Positions 43,896 to 51,872 of a stretch of 64,000 bases of DNA are shown here, one piece after another. A program made the position numbers and the translations under genes. Location: contig JAOEWO010000001.1 in NCBI GenBank assembly GCA_028383925.1, positions 1-64,000 on the forward strand. The letters are read 5' to 3'. The notes under the pieces were generated by a model. That model was not told the origin of the DNA. It did not search any database and worked only from the letters and a program-made list of their open reading frames with translations. This DNA comes from Winogradskyella sp. GTDB taxonomy: Bacteria; Bacteroidota; Bacteroidia; Flavobacteriales; Flavobacteriaceae. The stretch's first letter is position 1; every line of letters starts with the position of its first letter.

Positions 43896-44932
43896 TAAGC
43901 CGTTACTGATGCTTCAGTATGCGCCCATTCTTCAACAATGTTAGTAAGTACTTGTGCAAAATCTTCACGCTCATTAAGACATGGAATCACTGTAAATTCC
44001 TTACCTCCTACTTCGTGAAAAATTTCTTCGCCTTCCATCGCAATTTCTTCCAAAGTCTCTAAACAATCGCTCACAAAAGCAGGTGTTACAATCGCCATTT
44101 TTTTGGTTCCTGCCTTACCCATTTTTTCAATAGTTCGGTCTGTGTACGGTGTTAACCATGGATCAAAACCTAATCGCGATTGAAACGTAGTAGAATACGT
44201 TCCATTTTTTAAACCTAATTTTTTAGCCACATTTACTGTGGTAATCTCACATTGGTGACGGTAACAAAATTCGTGTTGCTCACTGCCCTTTTTAAAACAG
44301 CACTTGCCATCCATTTTGCAGTTGCCTTTAGTGACATCACTTTTACGAATGTGGCGTTCTGGAACACCGTGATAACTAAATAAAATGTGTTCGTAATCTA
44401 ACGTATCTAAAACTTCACCAATACTTTTAGAAAGTACGTTTATATAATCTTGGCGCTTATAAAACGCAGCAGTTCTTGTAATAGTTACATTTGGAAAATG
44501 CGCTGCTACCAATTCATCTATTTTTACATCAATAGTTTCAGTGGTGGCCATCGCAAATTGCGGATATAAGGGAATTGTTTTTATTTCTGTGCATCCTTTA
44601 TCAACCAATTCTTGCAAGCCGTTTTTAATCGTCATACTTCCGTAACGCATGGCTAAAGCCACAGGATATTCTACTTTTTCTTGTACTTTTTCTTGAAGTC
44701 TTTCAGATAATACAATTAAGGGCGAACCGTCTTCCCACCAAATCTTTTTATAGGCTTTAGCAGACAGCTTTGGTCTTGTATTTAGAATAATTCCTTTTAC
44801 TAAGAGTGTACGTGCCCAAAGTGGCACATCTATAACACGCTCATCCATTAAAAATTCACCTAAGTATTTTTTTACATCCTTTGGTTCTGGACTATCTGGC
44901 GAGCCTAAATTGACTAATAAAATTCCTTTCAT
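43895..44932 (-). CDS. hemH: Ferrochelatase
   Basis: Inserts Fe2+ into protoporphyrin IX to make protoheme. The 345-aa product has the catalytic His in LFSYHGVPERH and the conserved ending acidic motif (CLETLEEIAMEGEE). A Cys-rich insertion (NCKMDGKCC ... FCYRHQC) follows the active-site His; it is a feature of Bacteroidota enzymes and may bind metal. The MATE gene overlaps its stop. A TATTTTTG box lies about 145 nt upstream, so the leader is rather long. Confidence 0.95.
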   Translation of the reverse strand: MKGILLVNLGSPDSPEPKDVKKYLGEFLMDERVIDVPLWARTLLVKGIILNTRPKLSAKAYKKIWWEDGSPLIVLSERLQEKVQEKVEYPVALAMRYGSMTIKNGLQELVDKGCTEIKTIPLYPQFAMATTETIDVKIDELVAAHFPNVTITRTAAFYKRQDYINVLSKSIGEVLDTLDYEHILFSYHGVPERHIRKSDVTKGNCKMDGKCCFKKGSEQHEFCYRHQCEITTVNVAKKLGLKNGTYSTTFQSRLGFDPWLTPYTDRTIEKMGKAGTKKMAIVTPAFVSDCLETLEEIAMEGEEIFHEVGGKEFTVIPCLNEREDFAQVLTNIVEEWAHTEASVTA

Positions 44933-45075
44933 GCGTTTAAATCTATTGTTTTTTTGGTCACATGCTCTTCGCTATTAACCATTCCATTAGGTTATAAAAT
45001 CCTTAACATGCTCGTTTCATGCTGAATTTATTTCAGTGACTTTTAAAAGATACTTTGGGTTTTCTTTTTCATTTG

Positions 45076-45083
45076 CAAAAATA
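45076..45083 (-). promoter_or_regulatory. -7 box TATTTTTG for hemH
   Basis: A minus-strand TAnnTTTG match 144 nt before the hemH ATG. The 295-bp region 44933-45227 holds this box and otherwise no gene; I found no riboswitch or stable hairpin in it by eye. Confidence 0.45.
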
Positions 45084-45227
45084 CAACTCTATCTGCAATG
45101 GTTTACATATCTCACCATTGGTTTTATTTATAATTGTATCAAAAAAATGAAACCCTAGTTTGTTAATGCATTTATACAGAAACTATTTAATTACAGTGAT
45201 ACAAAAAGCCAAATTTTAACTTGTGTA

Positions 45228-46127
45228 TTAACTAGATCCCATTATATACTTCTTAGGTGTTGTACCAAACTTCTTTTTAAAAGCTGCTATAAAATGGCTA
45301 GAGGTGCTGTAACCTACTTTTAAACCAACTTCATTTACGTTGTGATCACCAGACTCTAAAAGTTTTCTCGCCACTTCCATCTTGTAGTCAAATAAGAAAC
45401 TATAAACCGTATCACCATAAATTTGTTTAAAACCTTCTTTTAGTTTTTTAAGACTTAAGCCTATAGTATCTGCCAATTCTTGTAACGTAGGAGGCTCAGA
45501 CATATTTGCGATAATAATAGCTTTAGCTTTTTTAAGTTTTGCCACATTAACTTCATCTACCAAAAACGGACATTGTTCTATGTCTGCATCTTCACTTCTA
45601 TTAAAAAACAAGCTTAATAACTCATACGCTTTACCTTTAAAATAAAGCGATTTAATAGAGTTGTTAAGATTAAAACTCATTAACTGATTTAAAACTACAG
45701 CCATTGATGGCGAAATTTTTCCGTCTTTATAATACTTCTTATCTCTGTTATCATCCGTTAAAAAAGTAACATAATTAGCATCTTCTGAAAAAAGACTATG
45801 AAACTTTTTAATAGAAATTACCAAAGAAACCAACCAAGAGTGTGGCTTCATTTCTAAATGAATTGGCAAATCGCGTTGCGGATTATAGAGTAAAAGAGAT
45901 GTATCTTCATTTATATTTAGCGTATAAGTACCTTGGTTAAATACAAAATCAGCAGATCCTTTACTGCAAAAATGAAACTGAATATAACTGCTATCAATAT
46001 CACGTTCAAGAATTTGAAGCATGTCATTTTCATTTTTATGCGCTAACACAAAAAAGCCCTCTTCTATAAAAGTTTCGTCAAAAGTACCTTTAGCGTTACT
46101 TTTTTGTGTATTATTTTCAGTTTGCAT
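45228..46127 (-). CDS. AraC family transcriptional regulator, divergent from hemA
   Basis: A 299-aa regulator when started at MQTENNTQKSN; a further ATG 30 nt upstream is possible. The N-terminal half is a ligand-binding region without a recognised motif. The C-terminal double helix-turn-helix spans about 215-295 (PTLQELADTIGLSLKKLKEGFKQIYG and VNEVGLKVGYSTSSHFIAAFKKKFGTTPKKY). Its position next to and divergent from hemA, in a heme gene cluster, suggests control of heme synthesis or iron supply; it may act like Fe-responsive AraC regulators. This is an inference. Confidence 0.9.
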   Translation of the reverse strand: MQTENNTQKSNAKGTFDETFIEEGFFVLAHKNENDMLQILERDIDSSYIQFHFCSKGSADFVFNQGTYTLNINEDTSLLLYNPQRDLPIHLEMKPHSWLVSLVISIKKFHSLFSEDANYVTFLTDDNRDKKYYKDGKISPSMAVVLNQLMSFNLNNSIKSLYFKGKAYELLSLFFNRSEDADIEQCPFLVDEVNVAKLKKAKAIIIANMSEPPTLQELADTIGLSLKKLKEGFKQIYGDTVYSFLFDYKMEVARKLLESGDHNVNEVGLKVGYSTSSHFIAAFKKKFGTTPKKYIMGSS

Positions 46128-46286
46128 ATTATTCTTATTTAGATTGGTTCTAAACAAAAGGCTAGAAAACCCTTGAATTCACTGTAAAAATATGATAAAA
46201 ATCATGTTTTTAGAAAAAACAATCTTAAAAAACCAGAAACGATACTTTAAGTTCTTCTAGCGTTACTTTTTTGAAGATAACAAAAT

Positions 46287-46294
46287 TATTTTTG
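46287..46294 (+). promoter_or_regulatory. -7 box TATTTTTG of the hemA operon
   Basis: A match to TAnnTTTG 34 nt before the hemA ATG. A TTTG at 46270-46273 may serve as -33, but the spacing is short. Confidence 0.5.
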
Positions 46295-46328
46295 CATGGC
46301 AATAATCTCAGTCAGGTAAAACGAGCAA

Positions 46329-47579
46329 ATGCAGCAACAAAAAAGTACGTATTTCTACGCTATAGGTCTCAGCTATAAAAAAGCAGATGCAGAAGTGCGT
46401 GGTCATTTTAGCTTAAGTGATAACGCTAAGCAAACCATTTTAGCAGATGCTAAAAAAAATGGAATAGAGAGTGCCTTATTGGTTTCTACCTGTAACCGAA
46501 CAGAAATTTATGGTTTTGCAGAGCACCCTTATCAACTGATACATTTGTTGTGTGAAAACACAAAAGGAACAGTTGAAAAATTTCAGGACGTCGCCTACAT
46601 TCACAAAAACAAAGAGGCTATTAACCACATGTTTCGTGTTGGGTCTGGCTTAGACAGCCAAATACTTGGTGATTTTGAAATTATTAGTCAGCTTAAATTT
46701 GGCGCAAAAGCCTCAAAAAAAGTAGGCTTACTCAACTCATTTACAGAACGCTTAGTTAATGCTGTTATACAAGCTAGTAAGCGTATTAAAAATGAAACCG
46801 AGCTATCATCTGGTGCAACATCTGTGTCATTTGCTTCAGTTCAGTATATTATGAATACGGTTCAAAATATTAATGAAAAAAACATTCTTCTTTTTGGTAC
46901 AGGTAAAATAGGACGAAACACTTGCGAAAATTTAGTAAAACACACTAAAAATTCTCACATTACACTTATTAATAGAACAAAAGATAAAGCAGAAGAGGTT
47001 GCTGGTAAATTTAACTTAATTGTTAAAGATTATGAGAATCTAGAAGAAGAAGTTAATGCATCTGATATACTTATTGTAGCAACAGGTGCACAAAACCCAA
47101 CCATTTACAAATCGCTGATAAAGACTAAAAAGCCGCTTCTAATTTTAGATTTATCAATACCTAAAAATGTAAATGAAGATATTAGAGCACATGCTAATAT
47201 AACGCTAGTGCATTTAGATGATTTGGCAAAAATTACGGATGATACTCTAGAAAAACGGAAAGCATTTATACCAGATGCAGAGGGTATTATTGCTGATGTA
47301 ATGTCAGAATTTAATGCTTGGTTAGACACGCTTAAATTTGTACCAACCTTACAAGCTATAAAACACAAATTAACCGATTATAAAAATTCTGAATTTAGTA
47401 CACAACGTAAAAAAATGGTCGATTTTAATGAAGATCAGGCCGAATTAATTACGAATAATCTCATTCAGAAAATTACCAATCAGTTTGCACACCACCTTAG
47501 AGAAGATAGCAATACATCAGATGAAAGTATTGAACTTATCAAAAAAATATTTCAGTTAGAAACTACAGACAATGTCTAA
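46329..47579 (+). CDS. hemA: Glutamyl-tRNA reductase
   Basis: First enzyme of the C5 pathway: reduces glutamyl-tRNA to glutamate-1-semialdehyde. The 416-aa product has the catalytic C55 in LLVSTCNRTEIYG, the conserved GSGLDSQILGDFEI segment, a Rossmann fold (LLFGTGKIGRNT) and the C-terminal dimerisation helix. It is the first gene of the hem operon and overlaps hemCD by 8 nt. The aminotransferase HemL that completes ALA synthesis is not in the window. Confidence 0.96.
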   Translation: MQQQKSTYFYAIGLSYKKADAEVRGHFSLSDNAKQTILADAKKNGIESALLVSTCNRTEIYGFAEHPYQLIHLLCENTKGTVEKFQDVAYIHKNKEAINHMFRVGSGLDSQILGDFEIISQLKFGAKASKKVGLLNSFTERLVNAVIQASKRIKNETELSSGATSVSFASVQYIMNTVQNINEKNILLFGTGKIGRNTCENLVKHTKNSHITLINRTKDKAEEVAGKFNLIVKDYENLEEEVNASDILIVATGAQNPTIYKSLIKTKKPLLILDLSIPKNVNEDIRAHANITLVHLDDLAKITDDTLEKRKAFIPDAEGIIADVMSEFNAWLDTLKFVPTLQAIKHKLTDYKNSEFSTQRKKMVDFNEDQAELITNNLIQKITNQFAHHLREDSNTSDESIELIKKIFQLETTDNV

Positions 47580-49152
47580 AATAATTCGCATTGGCACACG
47601 CGACAGCCAGCTCGCTATGTGGCAAGCAAAAACCGTACAATCTCAACTTGAGCACTTAGGTCATAAAACTGTTTTAGTACCCATAAAATCTACAGGAGAT
47701 TTGGTGCTAGACAAGCCTTTATACGAATTAGGGATTACAGGTATTTTTACCAAAACTCTAGATATCGCCATGCTTAAAGGCATTATAGATATTGCTGTAC
47801 ATTCATTAAAAGATGTACCAACCGTTTTGCCAAAAGGTATTATACAAGCTGCGGTTTTAAAACGAGGAAACATTAACGATACCCTAGTTTTTAAAGACAA
47901 CGAAGAGTTTTTATCGCAACGCGATGCCATAATTGCAACTGGCAGTTTACGCAGACGTTCTCAATGGCTTAACCGTTACCCAACCCATACTATTGTTGGC
48001 TTAAGAGGTAATGTAAATTCGAGATTAGAAAAACTAGACACAAACGAAGACTGGGATGCTGCAATATTTGCAGGCGCAGGATTAGGACGTTTAAATATAA
48101 CACCAGAAAACTCAATTAATTTACATTGGATGGTCCCAGCACCAGGCCAAGGTGCTATTATGATTACGGCGTTAGAAGCAGATGAAGAGACCAGAGCCAT
48201 TTGTACAGAAATTAATGACGAAGTCACTGAAATTTGCACAAAAATAGAGCGCGAATTTCTAAATCGTCTCGAAGGTGGTTGCACGGCTCCAATTGGTGCG
48301 ATAGCTTACATTAATAAAGAAGAAGAATTAAATTTTAAAGGTGTTCTTCTAAGTAAAGATGGGAGCAAAAAAATAGAAGTTACCAAAGTAGTACCTGTTG
48401 AAAATCGCCACAATGTTGCAGAATTCTGTGCCGATTATATTATTGGTAAAGGCGGAAAAGTCTTAATAGATCAGATACAACGCGACGGTAAAGCAACTAA
48501 TATCTATTCTACCAAAAAACTAACCGAAGACCAACGTTTATCATTTAATGACGCTGTAGTTGCAGATAGTCACAATGCTATAAAAATTAGCTCTAATAGA
48601 CTTTCTAAAAGTGTGGTTAGAAATGAAATAGAAAATGTAATTATAACAAGTAAAAATGCTGTAGAATCTTTATTAACTAACTTTTCTGCACCCGAGCTAC
48701 AGTTTAAAAACATTTACTGCGTAGGTAGAAGAACCAAACGCATGGTAGAAAAGCGTATTGGTAAAGTTAAACATACAGAACAAAGCGCTAAAAAACTTGC
48801 TGACTATTTAGTTGACTATATTGATGGGACAAAAGTCACCTATTTTTGTAGTGATTTAAGACTAGATGATTTACCTCAAATCTTAACCGAAAACAATATT
48901 GAGGTGAATGAGGTTGAAGCATACCAAACAAAATTTGATGCAGAAAAAGTAGACGCTAATTTAGATGGTATTATGTTTTATAGCCCATCTACAGTAGAGA
49001 GCTATTTAAAAGAAAATAAAGCAAACGGTATTGCATTTTGTATTGGTGAAACAACTGCAAAAGAAGCAAAAAAATACTTTGAAGATGTCAGAGTTGCAAA
49101 AGTACCGACCGTAGAAAGTGTAATAGAATTAGTAAACGAACATTACGTTTAG
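47572..49152 (+). CDS. hemC: HemC-HemD fusion: hydroxymethylbilane synthase and uroporphyrinogen-III synthase
   Basis: A 526-aa bifunctional protein. Residues 1-305 are HemC, with the dipyrromethane-cofactor Cys237 in [11 protein letters not shown] and the [14 protein letters not shown] opening. Residues from about 310 to 526 show the uroporphyrinogen-III synthase pattern ([56 protein letters not shown]). It converts four porphobilinogens to uroporphyrinogen III without release of the unstable bilane. It overlaps hemA (8 nt) and precedes hemE by 2 nt. Confidence 0.95.
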   Translation: MSKIIRIGTRDSQLAMWQAKTVQSQLEHLGHKTVLVPIKSTGDLVLDKPLYELGITGIFTKTLDIAMLKGIIDIAVHSLKDVPTVLPKGIIQAAVLKRGNINDTLVFKDNEEFLSQRDAIIATGSLRRRSQWLNRYPTHTIVGLRGNVNSRLEKLDTNEDWDAAIFAGAGLGRLNITPENSINLHWMVPAPGQGAIMITALEADEETRAICTEINDEVTEICTKIEREFLNRLEGGCTAPIGAIAYINKEEELNFKGVLLSKDGSKKIEVTKVVPVENRHNVAEFCADYIIGKGGKVLIDQIQRDGKATNIYSTKKLTEDQRLSFNDAVVADSHNAIKISSNRLSKSVVRNEIENVIITSKNAVESLLTNFSAPELQFKNIYCVGRRTKRMVEKRIGKVKHTEQSAKKLADYLVDYIDGTKVTYFCSDLRLDDLPQILTENNIEVNEVEAYQTKFDAEKVDANLDGIMFYSPSTVESYLKENKANGIAFCIGETTAKEAKKYFEDVRVAKVPTVESVIELVNEHYV

Positions 49153-49154
49153 AC

Positions 49155-50186
49155 ATGATTAAAAACGATTTATTCTTAAGAGCATTAAAAGGTGAAACAG
49201 TAGACCGTCCGCCAGTGTGGATGATGCGCCAAGCAGGGCGTTACTTACCAGAGTTTATGGAAATTAAAGCAAAGTATGATTTCTTTACACGTTGCCAAAC
49301 ACCAGAGTTAGCGAGTGAAATTACTGTACAACCTATTCGCCGTTACGGCATGGACGCTGCAATTTTATTTTGTGATATTCTAGTGATTCCTCAAGCCATG
49401 AATATTGAGGTTCAAATGAAGCCTAACTTTGGGCCTTATTTACCAAACCCAATTCGTACATCAAAAGATGTTGATAATGTTATTGTACCAGATGTAAAAG
49501 ACGCTTTAAGTTATGTTTACGAAGCCATAAAAGCAACTAAAGAAAAACTTAATGATGAAATTCCGTTAATTGGTTTTGCAGGTTCACCATGGACAATTCT
49601 ATGTTATTGTGTACAGGGACAAGGCTCAAAAAACTTTGATAAGGCTAAAGAATTTTGTTTTACAAATCCTGTTGCGGCACATTTGTTATTGCAGAAAATT
49701 ACAGATACAACCATTGCTTATTTAAAGGAAAAAGTGAAAGCAGGAGTTAACGCTGTTCAAGTTTTCGATTCTTGGGGAGGTATGTTATCGCCAGTTGATT
49801 ATCAAGAATTTTCTTGGCAATACATTCAGCAAATCATCGATGCCTTAAAAGATGAAACACCAGTCATTGCGTTCGGAAAAGGCTGTTGGTTTGCCTTAGG
49901 CGAGATGGCAAAATCTGGAGCATCTGCTTTAGGAGTTGACTGGACGTGCTCTGCTCGTAATGCGCGTTACTTAACAGGAGGAAATATTACTTTACAAGGT
50001 AATTTTGACCCAACACGTTTGTTTTCGCCACCATCTGAAATTAAAAAGATGGTGCATCAAATGATTAACGAGTTTGGAAAGGATAAATACATTGTAAATT
50101 TAGGGCATGGTATTTTACCTAATATTGGTTTAGATAATGCAAAGGCGTTTATAGATGCTGTAAAGGAATATAAAAGCCCAAATTAA
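49155..50186 (+). CDS. hemE: Uroporphyrinogen decarboxylase
   Basis: Removes the four acetate carboxyls of uroporphyrinogen III to give coproporphyrinogen III. The 343-aa product starts with the diagnostic [16 protein letters not shown] and continues with [25 protein letters not shown] and the closing NLGHGILPN. It lies 2 nt after hemCD. A MITE-like element follows before the next gene, so the operon may end here or be read through. Confidence 0.96.
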   Translation: MIKNDLFLRALKGETVDRPPVWMMRQAGRYLPEFMEIKAKYDFFTRCQTPELASEITVQPIRRYGMDAAILFCDILVIPQAMNIEVQMKPNFGPYLPNPIRTSKDVDNVIVPDVKDALSYVYEAIKATKEKLNDEIPLIGFAGSPWTILCYCVQGQGSKNFDKAKEFCFTNPVAAHLLLQKITDTTIAYLKEKVKAGVNAVQVFDSWGGMLSPVDYQEFSWQYIQQIIDALKDETPVIAFGKGCWFALGEMAKSGASALGVDWTCSARNARYLTGGNITLQGNFDPTRLFSPPSEIKKMVHQMINEFGKDKYIVNLGHGILPNIGLDNAKAFIDAVKEYKSPN

Positions 50187-50292
50187 TTTTATAAAAGATT
50201 CTAAACTATTTTCCCAAAAAAATTGATTTTAAGATTCAATTAGGAGCTTAAAAAATGTAACATTATTCCACATAAAACGTCTATTTTTATAG

Positions 50293-50456
50293 TAATGTAA
50301 CCCGTTGTGCATTTTGGCATAAAAAACATCAAAATGTCTAAAATTTTCGCTTTTTTCCTCAATCCTAAAGGATAAATCGAAAATTTCATCGATATTACCT
50401 TTAAGGTTAGGGCAAAATTGATGAAATTAACCAAAATGCACAACGGGTTAATGTAA
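50293..50456. mobile_element. MITE-like element, 148 bp, with 17-bp TIRs and 8-bp target duplication
   Basis: The TIRs CCCGTTGTGCATTTTGG (from 50301) and its exact complement (50431-50447) enclose non-coding DNA. With the flanks, the perfect arms reach 20 bp (50298-50317 and 50431-50450). The 8-mer TAATGTAA occurs directly at both ends (50293-50300 and 50449-50456), as a target duplication would. Two inner stems are present (AAATTTTCG/CGAAAATTT, and ATTTCATC/GATGAAAT), plus ATCC-taaa-GGAT. It occupies most of the 317-bp gap 50187-50503; no transposase is encoded. Confidence 0.75.
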
Positions 50457-50503
50457 GTGATAAATAAATCACTTTTTCTTTAGAAAAGGTAAGGGATAGG
50501 ATT

Positions 50504-51283
50504 ATGATTCAAAATATATTTAAAGGACTTCAAGTTTATACAGGTGCTTATGCTTTAATTTCTAAATTGAAATTATGGAAGTACTTTATCATTCCTATGC
50601 TTATTAGTCTTGTTGTGTTTATTTTGATTTTTGTTTCTGCATATGGCCTTTCTGATAATCTGGGTGAATGGATTGCAGGTATTTGGGTGTGGGAATTTGG
50701 TAAGGCAACATTTACAGCAATTTCTACCTTTATTGGTGGTATTGTTATATTCACCATCGGAATCATTCTATACAAACATATTATTATGGCACTATCGTCG
50801 CCATTTATGAGTCCTGTTTCAGAAAAAATCGAAGCGTATTTTACTGGTAAACCCGTCAAAAACAGAATTAACACATCATTTACAAAACAATTACTAAGGG
50901 GTATTAAAATCAGTTTAAGAAACTTAACTCAAGAATTATTATTTACCATTCCTATTTTACTCCTAAAATTTATACCAGTCGTAAATATTTTTTCTACAGC
51001 ATTACTGTTTTTAGTTCAAGCGTATTATGCTGGTTTTGGCAATATGGACTATACCTTAGAACGTCATTTCACCTATAATGAAAGTGTTGCTTTTATTAGA
51101 AAAAATAGAGGCCTAGCCATAGGAAATGGTATTGGCTTTTTACTGTTACTACTTATTCCAATTGTAGGAGTAGTCTTAGTATTACCATTAAGCGTAACCT
51201 CTGCATCGGTTATTTCTGTTGATTTACTTTTTGATGATGATGGTACTATTGGTTTTGAACCTTTTGATAAACTAAACGCATAA
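50504..51283 (+). CDS. EI24 domain-containing membrane protein
   Basis: A 259-aa protein with four main hydrophobic regions (about 28-50, 70-95, 150-175, 205-235), resembling the EI24/CysZ family. CysZ members transport sulfate, but the Bacteroidota members are not characterised and this one lies among heme genes, so the function is open. It ends 3 nt before the GNAT gene and is likely co-transcribed with it. Confidence 0.8.
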   Translation: MIQNIFKGLQVYTGAYALISKLKLWKYFIIPMLISLVVFILIFVSAYGLSDNLGEWIAGIWVWEFGKATFTAISTFIGGIVIFTIGIILYKHIIMALSSPFMSPVSEKIEAYFTGKPVKNRINTSFTKQLLRGIKISLRNLTQELLFTIPILLLKFIPVVNIFSTALLFLVQAYYAGFGNMDYTLERHFTYNESVAFIRKNRGLAIGNGIGFLLLLLIPIVGVVLVLPLSVTSASVISVDLLFDDDGTIGFEPFDKLNA

Positions 51284-51286
51284 TTT

Positions 51287-51832
51287 ATGATAGCTCAGTT
51301 TAATGGCTTTGAAATAAACGCTGTTCATGAAGGTGATGCATGGAAACTTTGTAATTTCATGATTGCAAATGCAGACCGTTTAAAACGTTACTTTCCTAAA
51401 ACCTTAGAGCAGAACTTAAACCCAACGTTGTCGCAACTATTTGTTGAGAAAATGGTAAAACAGTTTGAACTAAAAGATGAATTTTTATTCACCCTAAAAC
51501 ATTCTGAAACGAGAGAACTCGCAGGTGTCATTTACATTAAAGAACTCGATTGGGATAAAAAACAAGGTGAATTTGCTTATTGTATTGGTTACACTTTTAA
51601 AGGACAGGGCGTAACTTCTAAAGCTATAAAAGAATTATCAAAATATGCTTTTAACGATTTAGAATTAGAAACACTTCAAATCATTGCCCACAAAGACAAT
51701 TTACCAAGTGTAAACGTTGCTCTAAATACTAAATTCAGATGGCAAAAAACATTAAAAAACGAATTTACACCAACAGGCGAACAACCCTTAGATATGGAGT
51801 TGTTTGAATTACACAGACCTAGCAGGTTTTAA
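51287..51832 (+). CDS. GNAT family N-acetyltransferase (RimJ/RimL-like)
   Basis: A 181-aa acetyltransferase of the ribosomal-protein N-acetyltransferase type (ELAGVIYIKELD, GEFAYCIGYTFKGQGVTSKAIKE with the acetyl-CoA loop, and the late ALNTKFRWQKTLKNEF). Codons 177-181 plus the stop (RPSRF) are part of a REP palindrome that begins at 51815, so the natural C-terminus has been replaced by repeat sequence. It starts 3 nt after the EI24 gene. Confidence 0.88.
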   Translation: MIAQFNGFEINAVHEGDAWKLCNFMIANADRLKRYFPKTLEQNLNPTLSQLFVEKMVKQFELKDEFLFTLKHSETRELAGVIYIKELDWDKKQGEFAYCIGYTFKGQGVTSKAIKELSKYAFNDLELETLQIIAHKDNLPSVNVALNTKFRWQKTLKNEFTPTGEQPLDMELFELHRPSRF

Positions 51833-51847
51833 AAACCTAGCAGGTCT
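51815..51847. repeat. REP-like palindrome, left end of the RAYT unit
   Basis: It contains two direct ACCTAGCAGGT units. The element overlaps the GNAT stop and is inverted relative to the copy at 52425-52456 (30 of 32 positions identical). Together they bracket the RAYT coding sequence. Confidence 0.92.
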
Positions 51848-51872
51848 ATATTTATTCGATTAAAATAATACA

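Noticed and set aside
44933-45227. Possible riboswitch or RNA upstream of hemH
   Set aside because: I searched by eye for stable stems and conserved riboswitch cores and found none; only a -7 box stands out.
46128-46157. ATG at 46157 as start of the AraC gene divergent from hemA
   Set aside because: It cannot be excluded, but the ATG at 46127 gives a more usual polar N-terminus and leaves more promoter room.
50240-50443. Minus-strand 67-aa ORF in the hemE-EI24 gap
   Set aside because: It lies across the inverted repeats of the MITE-like element and has no recognisable features; the repeat structure explains the sequence better.
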